NCBI GenBank assembly: GCA_963764585.1
Contig: CAVXTB010000013.1
Location: 1 to 64,000, forward strand
Direction: 5' to 3'
DNA from: JAOPZW01 sp963764585
GTDB taxonomy: Bacteria > Actinomycetota > Thermoleophilia > Solirubrobacterales > Solirubrobacteraceae
Length of the DNA: 64,000 nt
Part shown: in pieces, positions 35,984-44,798 of the stretch
Numbering within the stretch: the stretch's first letter is position 1
Layout: each line of letters starts with the position of its first letter
The notes under the pieces: generated by a model
The model's database searches: none
What the model was told of the DNA's origin: nothing
Seen by the model: the letters and a program-made list of their open reading frames with translations, nothing else
Program-made: the position numbers and the translations under genes

Positions 35984-37561
35984 ATGGACCACTACGACGT
36001 CATCATCATCGGCACCGGCGCGGGCGGCGGCACGCTCGCCCACCGCCTGGCCCCCACCGGCAAGCGGGTCCTGCTCCTCGAGCGCGGCGGCTACCTGCCG
36101 CGCGAGCCCGAGAACTGGGACTCCAACGAGATCTTCCGCGAGGAGCGCTACCTCAGCGGCGAGGAGTGGATCGACAAGGACGGCAACGCGTTTCGCCCGC
36201 ACCAGCAGTACTTCGTCGGCGGCAACACGAAGTTCTACGGGGCGATCCTCTTCCGCCTGCGCGAGCGCGACTTCCGCGAGGTGCGCCACTACGCGGGCGT
36301 CTCGCCCGCCTGGCCGCTGACCTACGACGACCTCGAGCCGTACTACACCGAGGCCGAGAAGCTCTACCTCGTCCACGGCGAGCGCGGCGAGGACCCGACC
36401 GAGGCGCCGGCGTCCGGGCCGTTCCCCTACCCCGCCGTCTCGCACGAGCCGCGCATCCAGCAGCTGCACGACGACTTCCTCAAGACCGGCCATCACCCGT
36501 TCCACCTGCCGGTCGGCGTCGACCTCGACGAGTCCGACCCCGAGGGCGGGCGCTGCGTGCGCTGCGATCGCTTCGACGGCTTCCCGTGCCTCACCGACGG
36601 CAAGGCCGACGCGCACGTGCGCTGCGTGCGGCCGGCGATCAAGCACCCCAACGTCACGCTGCGCACCCACGCGCGCGTGCTGCGCCTGGAGACCGACGCC
36701 GGCGGCAGCACGGTCACCGAGGTCGTCGTCGACCGCCGCGGCAACGAGGAGCGCTACAGCGCCGACGTCGTCGTCGTGTCGTGCGGCGCCGTCAACTCGG
36801 CCGCGCTGCTGCTGCGCTCGGCCTCCGATCGCCACCCGCGCGGCCTGGCCAACTCGTCGGACGTCGTGGGCCGCCACTACATGGCCCACATCAACTCCGG
36901 CGTGATCGCGATCTCGCAGACGCCGAACACGACGCGCTTCCAGAAGACGCTCGGCGTCAACGACTACTACTGGGGGGCGGAGGACTTCGACTTCCCCCTC
37001 GGCCACATCCAGATGCTCGGCAAGAGCGACAAGAGCATCCTGCGCGCCGGCGCGCCGTGGTTCGCGCCTGGACTGGCGCTGGAGTACATGGCAAAGCACG
37101 CCATCGACTTCTGGCTGACCACCGAGGACCTCCCCCACCCCGACAACCGCGTGACGGTGGATCGCCAGGGCCGCATCCACCTGGCCAAGGTCGACCACAA
37201 CACCGAGCCGCACCGCCGGCTGCTGGCCAAGCTCAAGGGCCTGCTCGGGCCGCTGGGCTGCCACGAGACGTTCATCCCGAGCTGGTCGGTGCTCGACCAG
37301 CGCATCCCGCTGGCGGGCGTGGCGCATCAGTGCGGCACGGTGCGCTTCGGCGAGGACCCGGCCACGTCGGCGCTCGACGTCGACTGCAAGGCCCATGACC
37401 TCGACAACCTGTACGTCGTCGATACGAGCTGCTTCCCGTCGTCGAGCGCCGTGAACCCGGCGCTGACCGCGATGGCGAACGCGCTGCGGGTCGGCGACCA
37501 CCTGATCGAGCGGCTCGGCGCGCGCGCCGAGGCCGCCGCATACGAGGAGGTGGCGTCATGA
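35984..37561 (+). CDS. GMC-family FAD-dependent oxidoreductase
   Basis: The 525-aa protein has the FAD-binding start YDVIIIGTGAGGGTLAHRLAPTGKRVLLLERG, GGNTKFYGAILFRLRERDF, and the C-terminal GMC block with AHQCGTVRFG, LYVVDTSCFPSSSAVNPALTAMANALR containing the catalytic His/Asn pair. A four-Cys patch (CVRCDRFDGFPCLTD, then VRCVRP) is unusual and could hold a metal or disulfides. Such enzymes oxidise sugars, alcohols or sterols. No signal peptide is seen. ATG overlaps nothing upstream but has GAGGAGG before it. Confidence 0.9.
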   Translation: MDHYDVIIIGTGAGGGTLAHRLAPTGKRVLLLERGGYLPREPENWDSNEIFREERYLSGEEWIDKDGNAFRPHQQYFVGGNTKFYGAILFRLRERDFREVRHYAGVSPAWPLTYDDLEPYYTEAEKLYLVHGERGEDPTEAPASGPFPYPAVSHEPRIQQLHDDFLKTGHHPFHLPVGVDLDESDPEGGRCVRCDRFDGFPCLTDGKADAHVRCVRPAIKHPNVTLRTHARVLRLETDAGGSTVTEVVVDRRGNEERYSADVVVVSCGAVNSAALLLRSASDRHPRGLANSSDVVGRHYMAHINSGVIAISQTPNTTRFQKTLGVNDYYWGAEDFDFPLGHIQMLGKSDKSILRAGAPWFAPGLALEYMAKHAIDFWLTTEDLPHPDNRVTVDRQGRIHLAKVDHNTEPHRRLLAKLKGLLGPLGCHETFIPSWSVLDQRIPLAGVAHQCGTVRFGEDPATSALDVDCKAHDLDNLYVVDTSCFPSSSAVNPALTAMANALRVGDHLIERLGARAEAAAYEEVAS

Positions 37562-38037
37562 AGACGCTGAGCAAGCTGTCCGGCGCGATCGGCGACGGCC
37601 TCGTCGCCGGCTTCCTCGGCACCGCGGCGATGACGGTGTCGAGCACGATCGAGGCGCGCCTGCGCCACCGCGCGGCGAGCACGGCGCCCGCCCGCGCGAC
37701 CGCCAAGGCGCTCGGCATCGCCGAGTTCCAGGACGACATCGCCCGCGCGCGCTTCAACGACCTGTCGCACTGGGGCTACGGCACCGGGTGGGGCGTGGTG
37801 CGCGGGCTGCTCGGCGCGAGCGGCCTGCCGGCGACGAAGGCGACGGCGGCCCACGGCGCGGCGATCTGGGGCAGCGCGGCGGTGACGCTGCCGGCCCTCG
37901 ACGTCGCCCCGCCGTTCGTCTTCTGGGGCAGGCGCGAGGTCGCGATCGACCTCTTCCACCACGCCGTCTACGCGCTGGCCACCGGCGTCGCGTACGAGGT
38001 CATCGCCGCCGGTCGCCGCGCTCCAGCTCCTGCTTGA
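37558..38037 (+). CDS. Membrane protein of unknown function
   Basis: The 159-aa product starts 4 nt inside the GMC gene (ATGA), so it is coupled. It has a glycine/alanine-rich hydrophobic start (GAIGDGLVAGFLGTAAMTVSST), a charged middle (IEARLRHRAASTAPARATAKALG), then more hydrophobic segments (HWGYGTGWGVVRGLLGA, HGAAIWGSAAVTLPALDV, LFHHAVYALATGVAYEVIA). It looks like the YqhR/DUF1440 type of small membrane protein, but that is uncertain. Its 3' end overlaps the convergent gene by 38 nt. Confidence 0.65.
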   Translation: MKTLSKLSGAIGDGLVAGFLGTAAMTVSSTIEARLRHRAASTAPARATAKALGIAEFQDDIARARFNDLSHWGYGTGWGVVRGLLGASGLPATKATAAHGAAIWGSAAVTLPALDVAPPFVFWGRREVAIDLFHHAVYALATGVAYEVIAAGRRAPAPA

Positions 38038-38305
38038 GCGCGCGCAGCCGCCGCTGGACCGCGCGGGCGCGCGAGCGCCCGCGCAGCAGGCCGAGCGCGG
38101 CGTCGTCGCGGTGGGTCACGCGCGTCGACGTCCAGACCGCCTCGAGCTCGCAGGTCACGCCGCCCCCGTGCTCGCGCCAGGCGATCCGATCCGGCGGCTG
38201 GCCGCTCACCTGCGAGCGCTCCTCGGCGAGCCAGACCGGGTCGGCCACGTAGGCGAAGACGTCGTCGATGTGGCAGTCGACGACCACTTCACGGACGATC
38301 GGCAT
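38000..38305 (-). CDS. Short SRPBCC-like protein
   Basis: The 101-aa product begins like a polyketide cyclase/START-type SRPBCC domain (IVREVVVDCHIDDVFAYVADPVWLAEE) and has the following beta strands (DRIAWREHGGGVTCELEAVWTSTRVTHRDD), but stops well before the usual 140 residues and ends in a basic helix (RRLRALKQELERGDRRR). It may be a truncated or divergent member. It converges on and overlaps the membrane-protein gene. Confidence 0.55.
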   Translation of the reverse strand: MPIVREVVVDCHIDDVFAYVADPVWLAEERSQVSGQPPDRIAWREHGGGVTCELEAVWTSTRVTHRDDAALGLLRGRSRARAVQRRLRALKQELERGDRRR

Positions 38306-38349
38306 CGGTGCAATGGTGCACGCACTCCATCAACTCCAGGAGGTGCCCG

Positions 38350-38613
38350 ATGACCGACCAGTCATGGCAGGTGGACATCGCGTTCACCGAGGACGACGAC
38401 CGCACCCGGGCCGACGCGATCCTCGAGCTCGCCAGCCAGCGCTTCCACGGCTTCGGCCAGGCCAAGCGCGCGCCCAAGGACCCGAGGGTTCCCGTCATCG
38501 GCCAGGACCTGGCCGCGGCGCGCGCGCTCTCGGACCTCTCGCATCAGCTGCTGCACGCCGCGGCCGAGCGCATCGAGGCCTACGAGGGGCATCCGGTCGA
38601 CCTGAACGGCTGA
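38350..38613 (+). CDS. DUF1876-like small protein
   Basis: The 87-aa product has WQVDIAFTEDDDRTRADAILEL at the start and DLAAARALSDLSHQLLHAAAERIEA near the end, in line with the DUF1876 family, known from actinobacteria and with a dsRBD-like fold. A good AGGAGG lies 6 nt before the ATG. Function unknown. Confidence 0.8.
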   Translation: MTDQSWQVDIAFTEDDDRTRADAILELASQRFHGFGQAKRAPKDPRVPVIGQDLAAARALSDLSHQLLHAAAERIEAYEGHPVDLNG

Positions 38614-38653
38614 CGACTCCCACGGGCTGTCTGAACGGTGAATAATCGGCGGC

Positions 38654-41419
38654 GTGAGCGGTGCCGCCGAGTCGCTCCACGTGATCGGGCGCGGGCCGGA
38701 GCTGGCTCGCATCGACGCGTTCCTCGGCGCATTGCCCGAGGGCGCGCGGGCCTTCGTGATGCGCGGCGCCTCGGGCATCGGCAAGACCACGCTGTGGCGC
38801 CACGCTGCTCAGGGCTTCCGCGGCGCCGGCCATCGCGTGCTCGTCACGCGGCCCGCCGAGGAGGAGCTGTCGCTGACGCTCGCGGGGCTCGTCGACCTCC
38901 TCGAGGACGTCGGCGGCGACGTCGAGGCCGCCGACGACCCGCTTGCGCGCGGTCGCGCGGTCCTCGCGGCGCTGCGCGGCATCGCGCAGGACGGCCCCGC
39001 GCTCGTCGCCATCGATGACCTCCAATGGCTCGACGCCGCTTCGGCGCGGGCGCTGCGCTACGCCCTGCGCCGCCTCGACGCAGAGCCAATCGGCATGCTC
39101 GCCACGACGCGGCTCGGCGCGCCCACCGAGGACCCGCTGGCGATGGCGCGCCTGCTGCCGCCCGGCCGCTTCGAGATGCTCGACGTCGGCCCGCTGAGCC
39201 TCGCCGCCGTGCGCCGGATCGTCGGCGGCGTCGTCACGACGATCTCGCCGCGCACGCTGCGGCGCATCCACGAGGTGTCCGGCGGCAACCCGCTCTTCGC
39301 GCTGGAGCTCGCGCGCGACCTCGCGTCCGACGGCGCGCAGCGCTCCCCGGGCGGGCTGCGCCTCCCCGACTCGCTGCAAGCGGCGATCCTCAGCCGCCTG
39401 GACTCGGTCCCCGCCGATCTGCTCCCGCTGCTGGAGACGGCTTCCGCGCTGGCGCGCACGTCGGTGCGCGAGCTGCGCGAGCTCCTCCCCGACGCCGACG
39501 TCGACGCGCTGCTGGCGCTCGCCGACCGCCACGAGCTGCTGACGGTGGCCGACGACCTCGAAGTCCGCTTCGCGCACCCGCTCATAGGCTCGGTCGTGTA
39601 CGCGCGCATGGGCCCGCTCGAGCGCCGGACGCTGCACGCCCGCCTGGCCGAGCGCGCGGCCGACCCCGACCTGCGCGCCCACCATCTGGCGCTGTGCACC
39701 GACGAGCCCGGCGCGGACGTCGCCGGGCTGCTCGAGCAGGCGGCGCGCCGCGCGAGCCAGCGCGGAGCGCTCGGCCTGGCAGCCGAGTTCGCCGAGCACG
39801 CCGTCCGGCTCACGCCGCCCGCCGACGGCGACGCGCTGCACCGCCGCGTCCGTCACCACATCGGCGACCTCACCGCGGCCGGCGAGGTCGCCCGCGCGCT
39901 CGAGCTCGCCGACCGGCTGATCGCCGACCTGCCGGCCGGCCCCGCCCGGGCTGAGGCGCTCGTCCAGCGCGCCCAGCTCGAGGACGAGGATCTCGAGACC
40001 GGCGAGGCGCTGCTGGTGCGCGCGCTGCAGGACGCCGGCGCCGACGCCCCGCTGCGCGGTCGCGTGCTCGACCAGCTCGGCTGGCTGCGCGGGATCTTCC
40101 GCGGCGACCTGCCCGCCGGCATCGCCTGCGCGCGCGAGGCGCTGGCCGTCGCCGAGCGCGTCGGCGACCGCGCGTTCCAGATGTCGGCCGCGGCCGGCCT
40201 GTCGAACATGGAGACGCTCGCGGGCACGCCGCGGCCCGAGCTGATGGAGCGCGCGGTCGCCATCGAGGACGAGATCGGCCGGCCGCCGCTGTGGTCGGGC
40301 CCGCGCGTCCTACGCGGCGAGCAGCTGCTGTGGGCCGGCGACCTGCGCGGGGCACGCGCGCTGTTCGAGGCCGCCGTCGCCGACGCCGCCCGCCGCAACC
40401 ACGAGCGCTGGCTGCCCTACAGCCTCTACGACCTGTCCGCGGCCGAATCGGCGGCCGGCAACCTGGCCGCGGCCGACGAGCTGCTGCGCCAGGCGCTCGA
40501 GCTCGCGCGCGACTGCGAGGACGCGCACGTCGAGAGCTGGATCTTCTACCGCTTCGCGCTCGTCAAGACGTGGCTGGGGCGCGCCGCGGAGGCGCGGGCC
40601 GCCGCCCAGCGCCGGCTCGACGCGGCGACGAGGCGCGGCGAGCGCCCGGGGATCGCGCGTGCGCGCAGCGTGCTCGGCCTGCTCGCGTTGTCGGAGGGCG
40701 ATGCGGTGACCGCCGCGGCCGAGCTCGGCGAGTCGGTGCGCCTGCTCGACGCGATGGGCTTCGCGCATCCCGGCGCGATCCCCGCGCTGCCCGACGCGAT
40801 CGAGGCGCTCGCGCTGGCGGGCGATCGCGACGCCGCCCGGGAGCTGCTCGAGCGGCTCGGGCGCCAGGCCGCCGCCGTCGGCAGCACCTGGGCGCGCGCG
40901 GCGCTCGACCGCGCCCGCGGCGTGGTGGCCTTCGCGGAGGGCGACGGCGCGGGCGCCGTCGCTGCACTCGAGCAGGCCGCGACGGCGTTCGCGCAGCTCG
41001 GCTTCGCCCCCGACGCCGCGCGTGCCCGGCTGATCGCGGGTCGCGCCATGCTGCGCGCCGCGCAGCGCACGGCCGCCGCGGAGGCGCTCGCCCGCGCACG
41101 CGACGACTTCGCGGCGATGGGCGCCCTGCTCTGGGAGGCTCGCGCCGCCGAGGAGCTCGACCGCGCCGCGCCCGGCCGGGCCGCCGGCGAGCTCACCGCG
41201 GCCGAGAGCCGCATCGCCGCGCTCGTCGCGCAGGGCCGCAAGAACCGCGAGATCGGCCAGGCCCTGTTCATGAGCGTGGCGACCGTCGAGGCCCACCTCA
41301 CGCGCATCTACCGAAAGCTCGACATCCGCTCGCGCAGCGAGCTCACGCGCCTGGTCGCCGACGGGACCCTCGCGCTGCCGGTGGGGGGACCCTCCAAGAC
41401 TCCCGTACAGCACGTCTAG
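38654..41419 (+). CDS. Large LuxR-family ATPase regulator (LAL)
   Basis: The 921-aa protein starts with an AAA/NACHT-like ATPase (Walker A GASGIGKTT, residues 38-46; Walker B ALVAIDDLQWLD, about 115-126), followed by a long array of TPR-like helices rich in Ala/Arg/Glu and a C-terminal LuxR HTH (LTAAESRIAALVAQGRKNREIGQALFMSVATVEAHLTRIYRKL). These regulators bind a small effector or ATP and activate target operons. The target is not apparent; neighbouring genes are unrelated. It has a GTG start and no clear SD. Confidence 0.9.
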   Translation: MSGAAESLHVIGRGPELARIDAFLGALPEGARAFVMRGASGIGKTTLWRHAAQGFRGAGHRVLVTRPAEEELSLTLAGLVDLLEDVGGDVEAADDPLARGRAVLAALRGIAQDGPALVAIDDLQWLDAASARALRYALRRLDAEPIGMLATTRLGAPTEDPLAMARLLPPGRFEMLDVGPLSLAAVRRIVGGVVTTISPRTLRRIHEVSGGNPLFALELARDLASDGAQRSPGGLRLPDSLQAAILSRLDSVPADLLPLLETASALARTSVRELRELLPDADVDALLALADRHELLTVADDLEVRFAHPLIGSVVYARMGPLERRTLHARLAERAADPDLRAHHLALCTDEPGADVAGLLEQAARRASQRGALGLAAEFAEHAVRLTPPADGDALHRRVRHHIGDLTAAGEVARALELADRLIADLPAGPARAEALVQRAQLEDEDLETGEALLVRALQDAGADAPLRGRVLDQLGWLRGIFRGDLPAGIACAREALAVAERVGDRAFQMSAAAGLSNMETLAGTPRPELMERAVAIEDEIGRPPLWSGPRVLRGEQLLWAGDLRGARALFEAAVADAARRNHERWLPYSLYDLSAAESAAGNLAAADELLRQALELARDCEDAHVESWIFYRFALVKTWLGRAAEARAAAQRRLDAATRRGERPGIARARSVLGLLALSEGDAVTAAAELGESVRLLDAMGFAHPGAIPALPDAIEALALAGDRDAARELLERLGRQAAAVGSTWARAALDRARGVVAFAEGDGAGAVAALEQAATAFAQLGFAPDAARARLIAGRAMLRAAQRTAAAEALARARDDFAAMGALLWEARAAEELDRAAPGRAAGELTAAESRIAALVAQGRKNREIGQALFMSVATVEAHLTRIYRKLDIRSRSELTRLVADGTLALPVGGPSKTPVQHV

Positions 41420-41465
41420 GGGAATCCCGCTACCGGCTCCCGCGGCGCGTGCCTAGCGTCGCAGC

Positions 41466-42029
41466 ATGCGAATTCCAGGCATTTCCTACGGGAACGTGAC
41501 GGCTACGGTTGCGCTGATCGTCGCCTTGGGGGGCACCTCATACGCGGCGGTCACGATCACCGGCAGCAGCGTCAAGGACAGCTCCCTCACCGGAGCGGAC
41601 GTCAAGAACAGCTCGCTGACGAGCTCGGACATCAAGAACGCGTCGCTGCTGGCCAGCGACTTCAAGGCCGGCCAGTTGCCGGCGGGCCCGGCGGGGCCAG
41701 CGGGCCCGGCGGGGCCGGCCGGGGCCACCGGGCCGCAGGGCTCGGCCGGGGCCACGCACGTGGTGGCGCGGCGCCAGGACCAGACCATCCCGGCCGGGAC
41801 GAACCTCGGAACGACGGTGCAGTGCGAGACCGGCGAGGTCGCGGTCGGCGGCGGCGCCGGCATCACCGGTCCGCTGGACGACACGGCGATCTTCTCCAGC
41901 GAGCCGCGCGAGGCCGACGGCACGCTCCCGGAGGACGGCGACGTCGCCACCGGATGGCGAGCGACGGGGATCAACGCCACCGCGTTCCCCCAGGTCATGA
42001 ACGTCCACGTCCTGTGCGCATCGCCGTAG
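41466..42029 (+). CDS. Short collagen-like surface protein
   Basis: The 187-aa product has an N-terminal hydrophobic segment (YGNVTATVALIVALGGTSYAA), then a repeat of the type VKDSSLTGADVKNSSLTSSD that probably forms a short beta-solenoid, then about seven GPA/GxQ collagen triplets (about residues 75-95), and a C-terminal globular part with two cysteines. This architecture is frequent in Solirubrobacterales-type genomes and helps place the organism. It is presumably a trimeric surface protein. Confidence 0.82.
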   Translation: MRIPGISYGNVTATVALIVALGGTSYAAVTITGSSVKDSSLTGADVKNSSLTSSDIKNASLLASDFKAGQLPAGPAGPAGPAGPAGATGPQGSAGATHVVARRQDQTIPAGTNLGTTVQCETGEVAVGGGAGITGPLDDTAIFSSEPREADGTLPEDGDVATGWRATGINATAFPQVMNVHVLCASP

Positions 42030-42041
42030 GGGGCGCAGGCG

Positions 42042-42644
42042 ATGACCGCCGCCCCGGCAGCGCTCGGGATCCTCGCCGGGCTCGTGGGTGTCGCTGACAC
42101 CGTCCCGTACATCCGCGACACCCTTCGCGGCACCACGCGGCCACATCGGGGGGCATGGCTCATCTGGGGGACGCTCGCGGTCGTCGTGTGCCTGTCCCAG
42201 CGCGCCGACGGCGCGTCGTGGAGCCTGGTCCTGACCGCGAGTCAGGCCGTGCTGACCAGCCTCGTCTTCGTCCTGGCGATCCGCCGGGGCGAGGGCGGGG
42301 CAAGCGCGGGCGAGGCGATCACCATGGGCCTGGCGGCGGGCGGCGTGGTCGTCTGGCTGCTCGCCCATCAGCCCGTGGTCGCCACCTCGGGCGTCATCGC
42401 GGCCGACCTGCTGGCGGCGGCCATGGTGATCCCGAAGATCTATCGCGACCCCAAGTCCGAGACGCTCTCCACCTACGTCCTGGCGAGCGTCTGCGGCGCG
42501 CTGGCCGCCGGCGCCGTGTGGACGCTCGACGTCTCGCTGCTCATCTACCCCGTCTACTACTGCCTGGTCAACGCCGGGTTCTCGACGGTCATCTACTCCC
42601 GGCGCCTGGCGCACGGGGCCGTCGCCAGCGACGCTCGCGTATGA
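42042..42644 (+). CDS. Membrane protein with PQ-loop/SemiSWEET-like repeats
   Basis: The 200-aa product has about seven hydrophobic helices. Two segments resemble PQ-loop repeats: VGVADTVPYIRDTLRGTTRP, and AMVIPKIYRDPKSETLSTYV where the P-K-I replaces PQ. That suggests a carrier-like fold with a duplicated three-helix bundle. Substrate unknown. It starts 12 nt after the collagen-like gene and may be cotranscribed. Confidence 0.65.
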   Translation: MTAAPAALGILAGLVGVADTVPYIRDTLRGTTRPHRGAWLIWGTLAVVVCLSQRADGASWSLVLTASQAVLTSLVFVLAIRRGEGGASAGEAITMGLAAGGVVVWLLAHQPVVATSGVIAADLLAAAMVIPKIYRDPKSETLSTYVLASVCGALAAGAVWTLDVSLLIYPVYYCLVNAGFSTVIYSRRLAHGAVASDARV

Positions 42645-42698
42645 AGTTGCGCGATCTGGCTATGGACTGTCTCACGGGCTGCGGCTTCACTGCCGGTC

Positions 42699-43184
42699 AT
42701 GGACAACGATGCACAGCAGTGGGCGACGCTCGTGACGGCCCTGGGCTGCGGCCTGGCCGCCGGCGTGTTCTTCGCGTTCTCCTCGTTCGTCATGCCGGCG
42801 CTGCGGCGCCTGCCGCCGGCTGAGGGGATCGCGGCGATGCAGTCGATCAACAAACTCGCGGTGACGCCGGTCTTCATGGCCGCGCTCTTCGGCACGGCGC
42901 TGGCGTGTGCGGGCCTGGGCATCCACGCGCTCCTGCACTGGGGCGATCGGTTCGCCGCCTACGCGCTCGCCGGCTGCGCGCTGTACCTGCTCGGCCCGAT
43001 CGGCCTGACGATCGTCCATCACGTCCCCCTCAACGACGCGCTCGACGCGGTCGACCCGCACTCCGCCGACGCGGCCGGCCGCTGGCGCAGCTACCTGAGC
43101 GGTTGGACCTCCTGGAACCACGTGCGCGCCGCCGGCGCGCTCGGCGCGGCCGGGCTGCTGACCGTCGCGCTGCGCGTGAGCTGA
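42699..43184 (+). CDS. DUF1772 membrane protein (anthrone-oxygenase-like)
   Basis: The 161-aa product has four membrane helices with the DUF1772 pattern: GLAAGVFFAFSSFVMPALRRLPPAEGIAAMQSIN, then FMAALFGTALACAGLGI, and VPLNDALDAVDPHSADAAGRWRSYLSGWTSWNHVRAAGALGAAGLL at the end. The family includes anthrone oxygenases and noxB-like proteins; the substrate here is unknown. Confidence 0.82.
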   Translation: MDNDAQQWATLVTALGCGLAAGVFFAFSSFVMPALRRLPPAEGIAAMQSINKLAVTPVFMAALFGTALACAGLGIHALLHWGDRFAAYALAGCALYLLGPIGLTIVHHVPLNDALDAVDPHSADAAGRWRSYLSGWTSWNHVRAAGALGAAGLLTVALRVS

Positions 43185-43226
43185 GAGCAGCGATGATTTC
43201 GGCGGCCCGCGGAGGTCCAACCCTTC

Positions 43227-44207
43227 ATGGCAAAGCTCATCTGGCACATCACGATGTCCCTCGACGGGTTCATCGCCGGCGCCGGCGACGCGATGGACTG
43301 GGTCTTCGAGCACGCGGGCCCGAACGCCACCGCGACCGAGATCATGGAGACCACCGGCGCGCTCGTCGTCGGTCGGCGCACCTACGAGGTCGAGGATCGC
43401 GTCCGCGGCGGCTTCTACGGCGGCGCGTGGACTGGCCCCTACTTCGTGGTGACCCACGACGTGCCGGCGGCCGTGCCCGACTGGATGACCGGGACGTTCG
43501 TCACCGACGGCGTCGCGGATGCGGCGGCGCGCGCGAAGGCCGCGGCCGGCGAGCGCAACGTCGTGGTCCTCGGGGCGAGCATCGCCCGCCAGTGCATCGA
43601 CGACGGACTGCTCGACGAGATCGTCATCCACCTGGCGCCGGTCCTGCTCGGCGACGGCGTGCGCCTCTTCGGCGGCCCGAGCGCGCCGCGCGTGGACCTC
43701 GAGCCGATCGCCGTCGAGCGGTCCGGAGCGGTGACGGACCTGCGCTTCCGCGTCGTCGGCGCGCGCCGCGACGCCACCGCACGGGCGATCGTCGAGCGCA
43801 ACGCCTACATGACGCTCGCCACCAGCGACGCGAACGGGGTCCCGTGGGCCTCGCCCGTGTGGTTCGCCACCGACGACTGCCGCGAGCTCTACTGGGTCTC
43901 CAGGCCCGAAGCGAGGCACTCGCGCAACATCGCCGCGCGCCCGGAGGTGGGCATCGTCGTCTTCGACTCGCGGGTGCCGATCGGGACCGGGGGCGGCGTC
44001 TACATGGCGGCCGCGGCCGAGGAGGTCACGGGGCCCGACGTCGACCGCGGCATCGAGGTCTTCACGCGCGCGTCGCTGGCGCAGGGCGGCGAGGCATTGA
44101 CGCGCGAGGAGGTGGAGGGCTCCGCGCACTTGCGCCTGTATCGCGCGCGCGCGTCCGAGCAGTGGCTGCTCGACAGCCGCGACCGGCGGGTCCCCGTTCA
44201 GCTCTGA
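43227..44207 (+). CDS. Fusion of a RibD/DHFR-like reductase domain with a PNPOx-like domain
   Basis: The 326-aa product has two domains. Residues 1-170 are of the RibD C-terminal/dihydrofolate-reductase-like type (ITMSLDGFIAGAGDAMDW, LVVGRRTYE, VVLGASIARQCIDDGLLDEIVIHLAPVLLGDGVRLF). Residues 185-320 are of the pyridoxamine-phosphate-oxidase fold (YMTLATSDANGVPWASPVWFATDD, LYWVSRPEARHSRNIAARPEVGIVVFD). Both domains bind nucleotide or flavin cofactors, so a two-step NADPH/F420/FMN reductase is possible. The frame is continuous, so this is a real fusion. Its 3' end overlaps the next gene by 10 nt. Confidence 0.85.
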   Translation: MAKLIWHITMSLDGFIAGAGDAMDWVFEHAGPNATATEIMETTGALVVGRRTYEVEDRVRGGFYGGAWTGPYFVVTHDVPAAVPDWMTGTFVTDGVADAAARAKAAAGERNVVVLGASIARQCIDDGLLDEIVIHLAPVLLGDGVRLFGGPSAPRVDLEPIAVERSGAVTDLRFRVVGARRDATARAIVERNAYMTLATSDANGVPWASPVWFATDDCRELYWVSRPEARHSRNIAARPEVGIVVFDSRVPIGTGGGVYMAAAAEEVTGPDVDRGIEVFTRASLAQGGEALTREEVEGSAHLRLYRARASEQWLLDSRDRRVPVQL

Positions 44208-44779
44208 GCTCGCGCGATGGCGGCGTACTCCTCGTTGGGGAGCATGTTCGTCGCCATCGCCATGCGGTTGGTGAAGCTGTACATCGCCGCGATCTCGGCG
44301 ACGTCCCACGCCTCCTCGAGCGTCAGGCCGACTGCCAGCAGGCCCTGCAGGTCGGCCTCGCCGGCCTCCTGCGGGGCCAGCGTGAGCTTCTCGGCGTAGG
44401 CGCAGATCGCGCGGCGGCGCTCGTCGAGGCCGGCGCGGCGCCAGTCGAACGCGATCCGCTCGCCGAGCACCGGGTCGCCGAGCGCCTCGCGCAGCGCGGC
44501 GCCGTGGGCGACCAGGCAGTACAGGCAGCGGTTGGCTGCGCTGACCACCACGGCGATCATCTCGCGGTCGGCGACGTCGAGGTGCTCGGTGGGCTCGTGC
44601 AGGGCGCGGTAGTGCTCGAACCACGCGCTCAGCCGCTCGGGGCGGAACGCGTACGTACGAAACACGTTGGGCACGAAGCCCAGCCGCTCGCGCGCCTTGG
44701 CGAACAGCCCCTGCAGGCGCTCGGGGAGCTCTGCCTCGTCCGGGACGGGAAGCAGTGAGCCGACGTCGTCGCTGGCCAT
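44198..44779 (-). CDS. Carboxymuconolactone-decarboxylase-type peroxidase-related enzyme
   Basis: The 193-aa protein matches the AhpD-like superfamily: helical, with a redox motif CLYCLVAH (Cys85, Cys88, His92) and a tail with VAEIAAMYSFTNRMAMATNMLPNEEY. Members of this peroxidase-related group reduce peroxides or act as adaptor disulfide reductases. It is followed on the same strand by nothing close and preceded by the flavodoxin-like gene (19 nt), which could supply electrons. Confidence 0.85.
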   Translation of the reverse strand: MASDDVGSLLPVPDEAELPERLQGLFAKARERLGFVPNVFRTYAFRPERLSAWFEHYRALHEPTEHLDVADREMIAVVVSAANRCLYCLVAHGAALREALGDPVLGERIAFDWRRAGLDERRRAICAYAEKLTLAPQEAGEADLQGLLAVGLTLEEAWDVAEIAAMYSFTNRMAMATNMLPNEEYAAIARAQS

Positions 44780-44798
44780 CCCGGCAGGCTAGCCCGCC

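Noticed and set aside
41690..41750. The collagen triplets as a tandem DNA repeat or mobile element
   Set aside because: They are ordinary coding repeats of a recognisable surface protein.
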